Assembly: GCA_026004195.1 (NCBI GenBank)
Contig: BPIQ01000002.1
Coordinates: 558,001-622,000 of the forward strand
Reading direction: 5' to 3'
Length of the DNA stretch: 64,000 nucleotides
DNA from: Candidatus Binatia bacterium
GTDB taxonomy: Bacteria > Desulfobacterota > Binatia > HRBIN30 > BPIQ01
Both the position numbers and the translations under genes were made by a program. Below are positions 33,405 through 43,440 of the stretch, in pieces (position 1 is the stretch's first letter; the number at the start of each line of letters is the position of its first letter). The notes beneath the pieces were generated by a model that saw nothing but the letters and a program-made list of their open reading frames with translations, was not told the DNA's origin and ran no database searches.

Positions 33405-34468
33405 CAAGGGCCCTCCCCTCCCCGGCGCAGCAGACTCTCGAGCGGCAGGTACGGCACCACGCGCTCGCCGGCCACTTCGTCGATGACGACCTTTTTCACC
33501 TTCGGGAGCACCTCTTGCATGGTCTCGAGGTAGAGTCGGATCCGCGTGACTTCCCGGGCCTTCGCGTATTCCTCCTGGAGAGCCACGAAGCGGGCCGCCT
33601 CGCCCCGCGCCTCCCGAATCTTGGCCTCCCGGTAGCCCTCGGCCTCGTTGACGAGTTGCGCCGCCTGTCCCCTGGCCTTGGGCAGGATGTCGTTCGCGTA
33701 GCCCCGCGCTTCGTTGATCATGCGCTCTTTGTCCTGCTGCGCGCTGATGACGTCCTTGAAGGCGTCCGAGACCTGATCGGGCGGGTCCACGTCCTGGAGC
33801 TTCACGGTCACGATCCGGATCCCGGCCTCGTAGCGGTCGAGAATTTGCTGGAGAAGCTCCTGGGTCTGCACCTGCACTGCCTCCTTGCCCTCGGTGAGAA
33901 CGTCGTCGATCGGAGTCCGCCCGACGACTTCTCGCATGGCCGACTCGGCCGCGTCACGGACGGTCCCCTGGGGGTCGCGCACGTTGAAGAGAAAGTTCCG
34001 GACGCCGTCGGGCCTGTCCTCGACCTTGTACTGCACGATGAACTCGAGCTTCACGATGTTCTCGTCCCCCGTCAGCATGAGAGCTTCGGGTTCCACTTCC
34101 CGGTAGCGGGCCGGAGGACCGACGGCGACGGTCCGGAAACCCACCTCCTCTTTGCGGATCCGCGTCACGGAAGGCTTGAGGACTTCTTCGATCGGCCAGG
34201 GAAGGTGGTAGTGCGGTCCCGGACCGGTCTCGCGAACCGCGCGGCCGAACCGGAGTACCACCCCCCGCTCGTCCGGCGCGACGGTATAGATGCCACTCGC
34301 GAGGTACAGCAACACCAGGATCGGGAGAACCACCCAGGGGCTCACCCGCCACCGACCCCGCCCATCCCCTTCGCTACCGAACCGCCGTCGGACCTGGTCC
34401 ACCAGGTCGCGGATTTCGGCCAGCGGATCGGGACTCCGCGGCGGCCAGTCCGAATCACGATCGGGCAT
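33404..34468 (-). CDS. hflK: HflK, SPFH/band-7 protein
   Basis: Encodes 354 aa. A Pro/Asp-rich cytoplasmic start ([31 protein letters not shown]) is followed by one membrane helix ([22 protein letters not shown]). The SPFH domain contains [30 protein letters not shown] and [23 protein letters not shown], diagnostic of HflK. A C-terminal coiled coil ([33 protein letters not shown]) follows. It partners HflC in controlling FtsH. It is the first gene of the hflK-hflC-dnaJ-like operon. Confidence 0.95.
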   Translation of the reverse strand: MPDRDSDWPPRSPDPLAEIRDLVDQVRRRFGSEGDGRGRWRVSPWVVLPILVLLYLASGIYTVAPDERGVVLRFGRAVRETGPGPHYHLPWPIEEVLKPSVTRIRKEEVGFRTVAVGPPARYREVEPEALMLTGDENIVKLEFIVQYKVEDRPDGVRNFLFNVRDPQGTVRDAAESAMREVVGRTPIDDVLTEGKEAVQVQTQELLQQILDRYEAGIRIVTVKLQDVDPPDQVSDAFKDVISAQQDKERMINEARGYANDILPKARGQAAQLVNEAEGYREAKIREARGEAARFVALQEEYAKAREVTRIRLYLETMQEVLPKVKKVVIDEVAGERVVPYLPLESLLRRGGEGP

Positions 34469-34570
34469 GGAACCTCCCCGCGCCGCGATGCTTGCCCGCA
34501 TCGACCGGGGCTGTCAACCGCGCCCCTCCCGCGTTGCGCAGCGACCCGCACCGCTCTAGAGTCGTCCCGG

Positions 34571-34753
34571 ATGGCGCGCGCTTGCCCGATCTGTTCGAAG
34601 CCGGTCGCGTGGGAGGGGAACCCCTTCCGACCTTTCTGCTCCGAACGCTGCCGGCTCGTCGACCTCGGCGCGTGGCTCGGCGAACGGTACCGCATTCCGG
34701 GCGAGCCCGTCGACACACCCGAGCGTGACGACGAGCAGGACGAAGCCGACTGA
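34571..34753 (+). CDS. yacG: DNA gyrase inhibitor YacG-like zinc ribbon protein
   Basis: Encodes 60 aa. Four cysteines bind zinc: CPIC near residue 5 and CSERC near residue 23, in the family pattern CPxC...RPFCSxRCRLxDLGxW. [10 protein letters not shown] completes the YacG signature. The E. coli homologue binds GyrB and inhibits gyrase. The acidic C-terminal tail ([12 protein letters not shown]) is overlapped by the start of the next gene, a double CoA transferase, in another frame. Confidence 0.9.
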   Translation: MARACPICSKPVAWEGNPFRPFCSERCRLVDLGAWLGERYRIPGEPVDTPERDDEQDEAD

Positions 34754-36944
34754 AACGCCGCTCGAGGGCGTCCGGGTCGTCGAGTGGTCCGACGGCATCG
34801 GCGACTATTGCGGGCGGTTGCTCGCAGCCTTCGGAGCGCAGGTCACGAAGGTCGAATTCCAGGAACGGGACCGCGAGAGGTCGCCCCGCGACCGAGCGTT
34901 CTACGACGCGGGAAAGCGCAGGGTCGTCGTCGCAGGAGACGGGCGCGAGGAGATTCTCGCGCTTTGTCGCGATGCCGACGTTTTCCTGCGCGCAGGCGAA
35001 ATACGCCACCTGGAGAAGGGCCCCGACGTGAAGCGGCTCGGAAGTGTCCACCCTGGACTGCTCGTCGTGACCTTGACCCCCTTCGGACTGCGCGGGCGCC
35101 GATCGGCATGGCACGCCTCGGAGCTCACGGTCTCGGCCGCGGGCGGCATGCTTACCCTGAACGGCGCGCCGGGCGAGCCGCCCCCGCGGCCGCCCGGGCC
35201 TCAGGCATGGCACGTGGCGTCGCTGTACGCGGCACTCGGCACGGTGGCGGCCTTGCAGGCGCGAGAATCGGGGACGTGCTTCCCCGAGGTGTCGGTCAGT
35301 GCCTTCGAAGCGGTGGTCGCGAGCGTCGAGCCCCTCTCCGCGACGTTCCCCCGGCCTTCGGCACTTCCGAGACGCCGGGGAACTCTTCACTGGAACGGCG
35401 CCTTTCGGCTGTCTCGCGCCAAGGACGGTTGGGTCGTCCTTTCCCTGCTCGGAGACTGGACGGCACTCGTCGAGTGGCTCCGGTCGGAGGGAGCCGGAGG
35501 CGAGCTCGCGAAACCCGAGTGGGAGGACTTGGGCTATCGCCTCTCGCACGCCGAAGAAGCTTTTTCCGTCCTCGGTGCCTGGGCCCGGGGGAAGCCTGCG
35601 GACGAAATCGAAGACGGCGCCCGGCTGCGACGGCTTCCGATGGCCAGGGTCCGGTCGATGGCGGAGCTACCGGAAAATCCGCACCTTCGGGCGCGCGGTT
35701 TTTCGGTCGGCGGCTCGGGACGAGCCTGCCCCGTGTCCTGGGTCCGTCCGAGGCCGCTCGCGGGAGTTGCCGGCCGGAGTCCGAGCGAGAGCGCCTGTGC
35801 GCGGAGGAAAGAAGCGGCTCCGGCAAGGAAGGGCGAAACTTCGCTCCCGCTCGCCGGCCTTCGGGTCGTCGACTTCACGTGGCTCGTGGCCGGCCCCCTC
35901 GCCACCCGGATCCTCGCGGACCTCGGAGCCGATGTCGTGAAGGTGGAACGGCGCGACGTGGCGCTCTCGAGAGAAAAAGACCCCACGCCTCTCGACTGCG
36001 GGAAGCGGAGCCTCGTCCTCGACATGGAACATCCCCGGGGACGGGAAATCGCGCTCGAACTTCTCCGAACCGCCGACGTCGTCGTCGACAACTTCGCTCC
36101 GCGGGTTTTCGAGAACTGGGGCTTCCTGCCCGAGCGGCTTCTCGAGCGCTTTCCCCGCCTGGTCGTGGCCCGCCTTTCCGCCTTCGGGGCGAACGGCCCC
36201 TGGCGCGACCACGTCGCGTACGGTCCCACGCTGCAGGCCCTGGCGGGCTTCACCGATGCGATGCGTTCGCCCGGCGGCGAGCCCCGGGGGTGGGGATACG
36301 CCTTCTCGGACATGGTGGCCGGCGTGGCAGCTGCTTTCGCCATCGTGTGTGCGCTCCGGCTCCGGAACCGCACCGGGCGCGGGAGCTTCCTCGACCTCTC
36401 GCAGTTCGAAATCCTGGCCGACCTCCTCGGCCCCGAACTCTCGCCGGCCGCCCGCAGCTCGGAGGTCCGGGGCTTTCTCGTCCCTGCCGGCCCGGACGCC
36501 TGGCTCGCCGTCGATCCCCGCACCGAGGCGGAACGCCGCATCCTCGCGGACGTCGCGGGCGTCGAGACAGGGGGCGAGTTTTCCGCTGCGAGCTCCACCG
36601 AAAAAATCCGCGAGCGACTCGCTCGGCGCGCCGCCGAGGAACCACCGGAAAGCCTCCTCGAGGCGCTTCGGGAGCGCGGCGTTCCTGCGGCTCGTGTGGC
36701 CTCCCTTCTCGACCTCCTCGAGGACCCCGATCTCCTCGAGGCCGGTTTCTGGCAGCCCGTCGCCGGAACCCGGGGCCGGACCCTCCGCGCGTCCCGCCTG
36801 CCCCTCCGCTTTCCGGGTTTCCGCGAGTGCGGGCTCCGCCGGCCTCCCCGGGCCGGAGAGCACACCGGGGAGCTTCTCGGGGAACTGCTCGGGCTCTCCC
36901 GAAGCGAGATCGAGTCGCTACGGCGCAGCGGCGCGGTCGGCTGA
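34725..36944 (+). CDS. double CaiB/BaiF CoA transferase fusion, N-terminal half lacking the catalytic Asp
   Basis: Encodes 739 aa from a GTG at 34725, overlapping yacG by 29 nt. The first half (about 10-345) begins [32 protein letters not shown]. The second half (about 370-735) begins [33 protein letters not shown], so both are class III CoA transferase units. The second half keeps the catalytic aspartate in [13 protein letters not shown]. The matching place in the first half reads [13 protein letters not shown], with no aspartate. The first half is probably structural, so the protein may work as a one-chain pseudo-dimer. The substrate is unknown. Confidence 0.9.
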   Translation: MTTSRTKPTETPLEGVRVVEWSDGIGDYCGRLLAAFGAQVTKVEFQERDRERSPRDRAFYDAGKRRVVVAGDGREEILALCRDADVFLRAGEIRHLEKGPDVKRLGSVHPGLLVVTLTPFGLRGRRSAWHASELTVSAAGGMLTLNGAPGEPPPRPPGPQAWHVASLYAALGTVAALQARESGTCFPEVSVSAFEAVVASVEPLSATFPRPSALPRRRGTLHWNGAFRLSRAKDGWVVLSLLGDWTALVEWLRSEGAGGELAKPEWEDLGYRLSHAEEAFSVLGAWARGKPADEIEDGARLRRLPMARVRSMAELPENPHLRARGFSVGGSGRACPVSWVRPRPLAGVAGRSPSESACARRKEAAPARKGETSLPLAGLRVVDFTWLVAGPLATRILADLGADVVKVERRDVALSREKDPTPLDCGKRSLVLDMEHPRGREIALELLRTADVVVDNFAPRVFENWGFLPERLLERFPRLVVARLSAFGANGPWRDHVAYGPTLQALAGFTDAMRSPGGEPRGWGYAFSDMVAGVAAAFAIVCALRLRNRTGRGSFLDLSQFEILADLLGPELSPAARSSEVRGFLVPAGPDAWLAVDPRTEAERRILADVAGVETGGEFSAASSTEKIRERLARRAAEEPPESLLEALRERGVPAARVASLLDLLEDPDLLEAGFWQPVAGTRGRTLRASRLPLRFPGFRECGLRRPPRAGEHTGELLGELLGLSRSEIESLRRSGAVG

Positions 36945-37875
36945 CGGAGCGTCCTCCTCCGCCCCGAGCCGGGCCAGGGCCGCCGCCTCCCATCGTCTCT
37001 GGTGCTCGGCCGACACCTCCGCCCCGAAAAGCACGATGAGCCAGGCGATGTAAATCCACGCGAGCAGGATGGGAAGCTGCCAGAGCGCCCCGTAGATGGC
37101 CGCGTAGCGAACGAGCCCGATCATGAAACTCACGTACGCCCACTGCGCGAGCTGCCAGAGCGTACCCGCGACGAGAGCTCCCCCGAAGGCGGAGCGGAGA
37201 GAAACGCGCACGTTCGGAAGCACGGTGTACATCACGCTGAACATGAACCAGAGAAGCGCATAGGGGGACAGACCGAGAAGGAGCAGGAGGGAATCGCCGA
37301 AGGGCGCACTCTCCACGAGAGCACGGAGTGTGGAGTCTCTCCGGAAGAGTGCCGTCACGGCCAGTGCCAAGACCAGCACCGTGGGCCCGATCGCCGACAC
37401 GGCCGCGTAAGCACGGAGCTTCCCCCACCACGACCGTCCCGGCACCCGGCCCCAGATCACGTTGAAAATGAGCTCCACGTTCCCGAGGATGCCCAGCGAC
37501 GGCCAGGACGACCGCCAGCGAACTCAACACCCCGAGCGTGGCGACGTTCGTCTGGTCGATGAACTGCACGATGGGGTCGGCCACGTCGGGCGAGCCCGCG
37601 CCGATCGTCGTGACGAGAAACGGCGTGATCTCCCGGTGGAGTCCCAGAACCTTGATGGCGGCGAAGAGCGTCGCGAGCACCGGCACGAGGCCGATGAGCG
37701 TGTAGTAGGCGAGCGCAGCCGCCCACTGGAAACACTGGTCGCGGAAAAACGAGACGACGGCCCGCGGAAGTACGGCGAGCAGAAGGTACGCGTCGCGGAG
37801 GAGCGAGGCGGGGCCGAGGCCGTACCCTCGCCGCCGCACCCAGCCTCGCGCCTCGCTCGCCTCGAGCCCGTGCAT
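36918..37875 (-). pseudogene. YihY/virulence factor BrkB family membrane protein, interrupted by a frameshift
   Basis: The N-terminal part (from the ATG at 37875, MHGLEASEARGWVRRRGYG) runs through YIHY-type helices (FFRDQCFQWAAALAYYTLIGLVPVLATLFAAIKVLGLHREI). The rest continues in another frame from about 37496 (LGILGNVELIFNVIWGRVPGRSWWGKLRAY) to 36918. One extra base near 37497 breaks the frame; removing it gives about 318 aa, the normal length. Either the gene is recently inactivated or this is a sequencing or assembly error. The C-terminal frame is intact and overlaps the end of the convergent CoA transferase gene. Confidence 0.85.
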
Positions 37876-37888
37876 CTCGGAGCCGCCT

Positions 37889-39076
37889 CTACTCGAGCTC
37901 TTTTCGAAAGCTCCGCACCGCAACTAACAGCGCCAGGAGACCGAAGGCAAGCATGGCCAGGATTTCCGGCCAGAGAACCCGGAGCGGAGCTCCTTTGAGG
38001 AGAACTCCCCGGACCACACGCAGGAAGTGCGTGAGCGGAAGCACTTCTCCGATCCACTGTGCCGGTTCGGGCATGGCCTCGAAGGGGAACATGAACCCCG
38101 AGAGCAGAATCGACGGGAGAAAGAAGAAAAACGACATCTGCATGGCCTGGAACTGCGTGCGGGCGAGAGACGAGACGAGGAGCCCCAGGACGAGCATCGT
38201 GGCGATGAACGGCAGCGAACCCAAGGCGAAATCCCACAGCGACCCCCGGAGCGGCACGCCGAATCCGAACCCGCCGATGCCGAGGACGAGGGCGATCTGC
38301 ACGTAGCCGACGACGATGTAGGGCAGGATCTTCCCCACCATCACTTCCGTCCGACCCACGGGCGTCGCGATGAGAAACTCGAACGTCCCCCTCTCCCGCT
38401 CCCGCACGACGGCAAGCGCGGTCATGAGCATCATGGTCATCGTGAGGATTACGCCGACCAGCCCCGGCACGATGAACACCTCCGTCCTGCGCTCCGGGTT
38501 GTAGAAGGGGAGAACGGCCACCCGGAAGCTTCGGGCTCGTACGAGCTCGGGCTCCGGGCCGAAAACCGGGCGGTCTTCGCGGTCCGCCCGCGTCGCAGCC
38601 GAGCCCGGAACCCGGTGGTACCTCGCCTGCCAGCTCCACTCGAATCCCTGCGCGCTCGACGTGACGGCGGCGGCCACCGTGGGGTTGGTGGCATCCGCGA
38701 CGACCCCGATCTCGGCACCGCGCCCGCGCAGGAGCTTCGCGTCGAGGTCCGCGGGGAGAACGAGCAGGGCTCCCGCGCGGCTGCGCTCGAGAAGCTCGAG
38801 TCCTTCCTGTTCGGACGCTACCTCGCCCAGGACCCGGAAGGTCTGCGTCGCGACGAGCTCTCCGAGAAGCTTCCGAGACAGCGCCGAGCGGGAGCGGTCG
38901 ACCACGACCGTACCGACGTTCCGCACGTCGAGCTCGATCGCGTACCCGAAGAGCACGAGCTGGATGGCCGGAATGCCCACGATCATCGCGAGCGTGAGCC
39001 GGTCGCGGACGAGCTGCCGGAGCTCCTTTCTCGACACGGCGCCGATCCGGCGGAGCGAAAGCCAGAGCTTCCTCAC
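37889..39076 (-). CDS. ABC-2 type transport permease
   Basis: Encodes 395 aa from a GTG at 39076 (RKLWLSLRRIGAVSRKELRQLVRDRL). One N-terminal helix (TLAMIVGIPAIQLVLFGYAIELDVRN) is followed by a large periplasmic domain and five C-terminal helices. The last block contains ERERGTFEFLIATPVGRTEVMVGKILPY, the ABC-2 signature EREKGTxExLxxTP. This matches YhhJ/YbhR-type exporters that work with an HlyD-type adaptor. The GTGA overlap with the ATPase gene shows coupling. The gene before it in the operon encodes the ATPase. Confidence 0.93.
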   Translation of the reverse strand: MRKLWLSLRRIGAVSRKELRQLVRDRLTLAMIVGIPAIQLVLFGYAIELDVRNVGTVVVDRSRSALSRKLLGELVATQTFRVLGEVASEQEGLELLERSRAGALLVLPADLDAKLLRGRGAEIGVVADATNPTVAAAVTSSAQGFEWSWQARYHRVPGSAATRADREDRPVFGPEPELVRARSFRVAVLPFYNPERRTEVFIVPGLVGVILTMTMMLMTALAVVRERERGTFEFLIATPVGRTEVMVGKILPYIVVGYVQIALVLGIGGFGFGVPLRGSLWDFALGSLPFIATMLVLGLLVSSLARTQFQAMQMSFFFFLPSILLSGFMFPFEAMPEPAQWIGEVLPLTHFLRVVRGVLLKGAPLRVLWPEILAMLAFGLLALLVAVRSFRKELE

Positions 39077-40029
39077 GCCTTTCCCTCCTCGAATCGCTCG
39101 CCGAGCAGAATCGCGACGAAGACGTCCTCCAGCGCGGGCTCGGCCGGCGAGACCGACTCCACGGGTACCCCTTTTCCGGCCAGGATCTCCGAAAGCTCCG
39201 CGAGCGTGCCCTCGTCGGCGCGACGCGACGGGGGGAGCAGCACGTGCGCCGTGTCGCCCAACTGAGTCGTGCTCGCCACCTGCTCCACGCCCGAGAGGGC
39301 ACGCACGACCGCGTCGGTACGCACGGCCCGGATCTCCACGATGCGACCCTCGAGCCGCCGGAGCAACCGTCGGGGGCTTCCGAGGGCAACGCGCTCGCCT
39401 TCGCGCAGGATGCAGAGTCGGTGGCAGCGAACGGCTTCGTCCATGTAGTGCGTCGAGACGAAGACCGTGGTCCCGCGGCTGGCATGGTCGAAAAGAAGTT
39501 CCCAGAACCGGCGACGGCTCTGGGGGTCGACCCCCGCCGTCGGTTCGTCGAGGACGAGGAGCTCGGGGTCGTGGATGGTCGCAGCCGCGAGCGCAAGGCG
39601 TTGCTTCCACCCCCCGGAAAGCTCGCCGGCCCGGCGGTCGCGGTACGGATCGAGCTCGCCGTCCGCGAGCGCTTCCTCGACCCTCGCCCTCCTTCGCCTT
39701 CCCCCGAGTCCGAACACGGCCGCCGCGAAATCCAGATTTTCCTCGACCGTCAGGTCTTCGTAGAGGGAGAACCTCTGCGTCATGTAGCCGACCCGGGAAC
39801 GCAACTCCTCGGCACCGCGCGGGATCTCCACCCCGAGCACGCGTGCTTCGCCCTCGGAAGGGGCGAGAAATCCGAGCAGGACACGCATCAGCGTCGACTT
39901 CCCCGAACCGTTGGGCCCCAGGCACCCGAAGATCTCGCCCCGCCGCACCTCCAGGTCGAGTCCCCGGACGGCCGTGACGGATCCGAAACGGCGCGTGAGC
40001 CGCCGCGCTTCGATCACGGTTTCGCTCAC
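39073..40029 (-). CDS. ABC transporter ATP-binding protein
   Basis: Encodes 318 aa from a GTG at 40029 (SETVIEARRLTRRFG). Walker A GPNGSGKST, signature LSGGWKQRLALAAA, Walker B LLVLDEPTAGVDP and the switch His in VFVSTHYMDEA are all present. It resembles DrrA/CcmA-type exporters. The C-terminal 90 residues (GRIVEIRAVRTDAVVRALSG) form the usual small domain of this type. It overlaps both neighbours (HlyD-type adaptor upstream, permease downstream), so the three form one exporter. Confidence 0.95.
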   Translation of the reverse strand: MSETVIEARRLTRRFGSVTAVRGLDLEVRRGEIFGCLGPNGSGKSTLMRVLLGFLAPSEGEARVLGVEIPRGAEELRSRVGYMTQRFSLYEDLTVEENLDFAAAVFGLGGRRRRARVEEALADGELDPYRDRRAGELSGGWKQRLALAAATIHDPELLVLDEPTAGVDPQSRRRFWELLFDHASRGTTVFVSTHYMDEAVRCHRLCILREGERVALGSPRRLLRRLEGRIVEIRAVRTDAVVRALSGVEQVASTTQLGDTAHVLLPPSRRADEGTLAELSEILAGKGVPVESVSPAEPALEDVFVAILLGERFEEGKA

Positions 40030-40835
40030 GCCGACGAGTCCTCCCCGTGCGGGATCACCACCTCGGCCGGAATGCCGGGGCGCAGCGGGGGAAACGACCC
40101 CTCGAGAACCACGCGCGCCTCGTAGACCAGGCGAACCCTTTCCCTCTCCGTCAGCGCGAAGTGAGGCGTGAATTCCGGCTCTCGTGCCACGTCGAGGACG
40201 CGCCCGGAAAGCCTGCGCTCCACACCGTCCACGTAGACCCAGGCCGGCGTCCCCGGACGCACGCGCGCGACGACCCTTTCCGGAAGCCATACCCGCACCC
40301 AGGGAGCTTCGCGGCGAAGGAGCACCGCGAGGACGGCACCCGCGGGCACGCGCTCGCCCACCTCGTACGGCAACTGGTCCACGACTCCGTCGGACGGGGC
40401 CACGAGAGAAAGTTCGGCGAGCCGTTTTTTCGCCACCCGCAACCGTGCTTCGGCTTCCCGGACCCGAGCTTCGGCTTCCTCGAGGGCGAGCTCGGCCTGC
40501 TCCCGCTGCTGCTCGGGAGCCAGGTTTCGCTCGTGAAGCTCGCGGACGCGCCGGACTTCGCTCGAGGCCACCGCCAACCCACGACGTGCCGCGGCGAGAG
40601 CGGCTTCGGCTCCGGCGACTTCCGCACGCGCGACCGTGGGGTCGAGACGCACGAGAAGCTCGCCTTCCCGCACCCTTTCCCCTCTTCGAACCGGGATCTC
40701 GACGATGGTCTCCGAGGCGGGGGCCGCGATCTCGAGCTGCGTCCACTCCACGACACCGACGAGCCGGAGCTCCTCGCGGTCGTTCGCGCAACCCGCCAGG
40801 GCCAGAAGGCCCACGGCGACCCACGTCCCTCTCAT
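40026..40835 (-). CDS. HlyD-type periplasmic adaptor lipoprotein
   Basis: Encodes 269 aa. The signal ends in a lipobox (GLLALAGC) so it is probably lipidated at Cys16. Barrel-sandwich halves flank a coiled coil: IAAPASETIVEIPVRRGERVREGELLVRLDPTVARAEVAGAEAALAAARRG, then VAPSDGVVDQLPYEVGERVPAGAVLAVLL. The end resembles the YbhG/HlyD C-terminal beta domain (PAWVYVDGVERRLSGRVLDVA). It should link the ABC exporter to an outer-membrane channel, not seen here. The ATG overlaps the holA stop by 4 nt. Confidence 0.92.
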   Translation of the reverse strand: MRGTWVAVGLLALAGCANDREELRLVGVVEWTQLEIAAPASETIVEIPVRRGERVREGELLVRLDPTVARAEVAGAEAALAAARRGLAVASSEVRRVRELHERNLAPEQQREQAELALEEAEARVREAEARLRVAKKRLAELSLVAPSDGVVDQLPYEVGERVPAGAVLAVLLRREAPWVRVWLPERVVARVRPGTPAWVYVDGVERRLSGRVLDVAREPEFTPHFALTERERVRLVYEARVVLEGSFPPLRPGIPAEVVIPHGEDSSA

Positions 40836-42202
40836 GCCCCACACAGCCGAAGCACGAACCGCTCGAGAAGGAAAGCCGGGTCCCCGCCCGACGACTTGAA
40901 ACGGGCATCGAGCTCGGCGAGCTCGCAAATCGCCTCCCGCAGCCGAGAGGCCTCGAACCGTGCCGCGTGCCGGGTCTGGAGCATCAGGCGGTAGGGATGA
41001 ACCCTCCCGAGCTCTTCCCGCTCTTCGGGCGAGAGACTCTCGAGGAGCCCCGCGTAAGCGGCGGGCCGGAGACCGGGGTTCCAGATCGAGCGCCAGGGGC
41101 CGTCCAGACAGTCGCGCAGGCAAAGCAGCAGTCGGACCTGGCCGTGGAGGAGGGCGAGGAGGCGAAGGGGATGCTCTCCGCCACGCAGAAGGCCGCGCAA
41201 AACGGAAAGGGCGCGGCGTGCGTCGCCTTCGGAGAGAGCATCCGTCAAGTCGAAAATCCACGCGTCCGAAAGATCGCGGACCGATTCCCGGACGTCCTCT
41301 TCCGTGATCTCCCCCCGCTCGCCGACGTAAAGGCAGAGTTTTTCCACCTCCGACCGAAACTCTTGCGCGTCGTGTCCCGCCCTGGCGAGAAGCCTGGCTC
41401 GCGCCGAAGGCCCGATCCGCTTCCCGAACCGGTCGAGCACTTCCGACACGATCGAGCCCGCGCTGTCCTGCGTGAGCGCTCCGCTTTTTTCTCTCTCCAT
41501 GCGGAACTCGAGCACGGCGCCCGTCTCTCGCAGCCGCTTGACGACCCTCTTGCGTGCGTCCACCTCGGTCGCGGTGAAAAGGAGTACGGTGCCGGGGGGC
41601 AACCCGCCCTCGACGATCGAGAGAATCTCCTCCTCGATCGTCGCCTTGTGTCCCGTCCGAAACCCCCGCTCGAGAGCCCACGCCTGCACGTCTTCGAGCA
41701 GGCGCAGCTCGTCGCTTTCGAGCTCGCGCCCGAAAAGGTCCCGGAGCTCCCGCGCGGGGAGCTCACCCAGCCGCCGGCCCTCGAAATCCTCCCGTGCCCA
41801 GCCGGCCGCGGAAAGGAGACCCACCAGTCTCGACGCCGCGGTTTCCCACTTCCGCTCGGAGGCGGCAGCGAGGAGCTTCTCGACGGCATCGGCCCTTTTC
41901 TCCGAGCTCGCGAAAAACGGGGCTTCGCGGATCCAGAGGACCTTCGCGCCGCCGAAAAAGCCCGGCGTGCGCGCGCTCTCGAGCACCGGCTCGAGCGAGG
42001 TCGTGCGCCCGTCGTAGACCTCGAGCTGCATGCTGCGACGATCCTGCGGGACCAGGACGTCCACCAGGGCGTCGGCTGCCTCGCGGACGAGGAGCGGTTC
42101 TCCGAAAAAGAGGTAGGCGGGGCGTACCTTCCCGGCGGCGGCCTCGCGCAGGAGAGCCCCGAGTTCGGCCGGGCGAGAACGGCGTTCGGGCGCGCGCTTC
42201 AC
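40832..42202 (-). CDS. holA: DNA polymerase III delta subunit
   Basis: Encodes 456 aa, longer than E. coli HolA (343 aa). The N-terminal part has the family start VRPAYLFFGEPLLVREAADAL, followed by the RRSMQLEVYDGR and ARTPGFFGGAKVLWIREA motifs. The C-terminal part has LARAGHDAQEFRSEVEKLCLYVGERGEITEEDVRESV. Delta opens the sliding clamp in the clamp loader. About 80 residues between about 100 and 195 are extra compared with the usual delta. It overlaps glcF upstream and the HlyD gene downstream by 4 nt each, an unexpected context. Confidence 0.9.
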   Translation of the reverse strand: MKRAPERRSRPAELGALLREAAAGKVRPAYLFFGEPLLVREAADALVDVLVPQDRRSMQLEVYDGRTTSLEPVLESARTPGFFGGAKVLWIREAPFFASSEKRADAVEKLLAAASERKWETAASRLVGLLSAAGWAREDFEGRRLGELPARELRDLFGRELESDELRLLEDVQAWALERGFRTGHKATIEEEILSIVEGGLPPGTVLLFTATEVDARKRVVKRLRETGAVLEFRMEREKSGALTQDSAGSIVSEVLDRFGKRIGPSARARLLARAGHDAQEFRSEVEKLCLYVGERGEITEEDVRESVRDLSDAWIFDLTDALSEGDARRALSVLRGLLRGGEHPLRLLALLHGQVRLLLCLRDCLDGPWRSIWNPGLRPAAYAGLLESLSPEEREELGRVHPYRLMLQTRHAARFEASRLREAICELAELDARFKSSGGDPAFLLERFVLRLCGA

Positions 42203-43440
42203 GGCGAAACTCCGCGGTAAGCGAGGTCCAGCAACTCGACGGGGTGGAGCACGGGCACCCGCTCTCCCCGCAGCGCGAGCCCGGCCCGGATCTGGAGGAT
42301 GCAGCCGGGATTGGCCGCGAGAACGCAGTCCGCACCGGTCTCGAGAATCCGATCGACCTTGCGAGCCTGGAGGCGACGAGCCATCGAGCGCTCCGTCAGG
42401 TTGTAGCTACCGGCACTTCCGCAGCAGAGGTCGGCCTCTTCGAGCTCCACGAGCTCCGCGCCGCCCATGGTCCGGACGAGCCTTCTCGGTGCCTCTCGCA
42501 CGTTTTGCGCGTGCGCCAGGTGACAGGCGTCGTGGTAGGTGACACGCAGGGGGCGCGGGAGCGGCGGCGGCTCGGGAGAGAGGAGGTCGAGGATCTCCGT
42601 CACGTCCCGGACCCTCGCGGCGAACCGGCGCGCTTTTTCCGCGTAAGCGGGGTCGTCCTCGAGGAGATGCCCGTACTCTTTCATGGTCGCCCCGCAACCG
42701 GCCGCCGTGGCCGCGACGAGCTCGTCCGATCGGCCGAAAGCGTCGATCAGGGCCCGCGCGAACCTCCGCGCCCCTTCCCGGTCGCCCGCGTGGAGTGCAA
42801 GCGCGCCGCAACAGCCCTGCCCCCCCGGGATCGTGACACGGCACCCCGCGCGGGAAAGCACACGTGCGGCTGCCGCGTTCGTACCGGCGAAAAGCACGCG
42901 CTGGACGCAGCCGAGAAACAGGGCGACCCGCGCGCGCTCCTGCCCCCAGGCCGGAAGCTCCGGCGGAAGCCCTTCCGCCCGGGGACCCGGGGGGAGCAGC
43001 GCGAAGAGCGGAAAGACCTTCCGGAGCCACCGAGGGATGCGAACCCAACGTAAAGGGGCGAGCAAGAAGGCGAGCCGCGTCGGGTACGGAAAGATCGCCG
43101 TGATCGCACGCCGCAAAAGCCGCCTCCCGATCGACCGGGTCCGGCTTCCGAAAAGATACGAACGTCCCCCTTCCATCACCCGAGCGAACCGGACCCCGGA
43201 AGGACACGCCGTCTCGCACGCGCGGCAGACGAGACAGAGGTCCACGTGCCGCAGAACTTCCGGGGTGGCCTCGAGCGTGCCCTCGGCGAGGCTTTTCAAA
43301 AGGTAGAGGCGTCCGCGGGGTGAATCCATTTCGGTCCCGAGCTCGAGGTACGTGGGGCAGGCCGGAAGGCAGAGCCCGCAGTGCACGCAGTCGAAAAAAA
43401 GCTCCTCTTCGAGATTGCCCCACGAAGGCCCGAGCCGCAT
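42199..43440 (-). CDS. glcF: glycolate oxidase iron-sulfur subunit
   Basis: Encodes 413 aa. Two 4Fe-4S motifs are at the N-terminus: CVHCGLCLPACPTYLE and CLVCRACETACPSGV. Two CCG domains follow, with GCVQRVLF, QGCCGALALHAGD, and YHDACHLAHAQ ... ADLCCGSAGSYNL. This is the electron-transfer subunit of GlcDEF that passes electrons from glycolate to quinone. Its stop overlaps the holA start by 4 nt, and it follows glcE directly. The subunit set is complete here. Confidence 0.95.
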   Translation of the reverse strand: MRLGPSWGNLEEELFFDCVHCGLCLPACPTYLELGTEMDSPRGRLYLLKSLAEGTLEATPEVLRHVDLCLVCRACETACPSGVRFARVMEGGRSYLFGSRTRSIGRRLLRRAITAIFPYPTRLAFLLAPLRWVRIPRWLRKVFPLFALLPPGPRAEGLPPELPAWGQERARVALFLGCVQRVLFAGTNAAAARVLSRAGCRVTIPGGQGCCGALALHAGDREGARRFARALIDAFGRSDELVAATAAGCGATMKEYGHLLEDDPAYAEKARRFAARVRDVTEILDLLSPEPPPLPRPLRVTYHDACHLAHAQNVREAPRRLVRTMGGAELVELEEADLCCGSAGSYNLTERSMARRLQARKVDRILETGADCVLAANPGCILQIRAGLALRGERVPVLHPVELLDLAYRGVSP

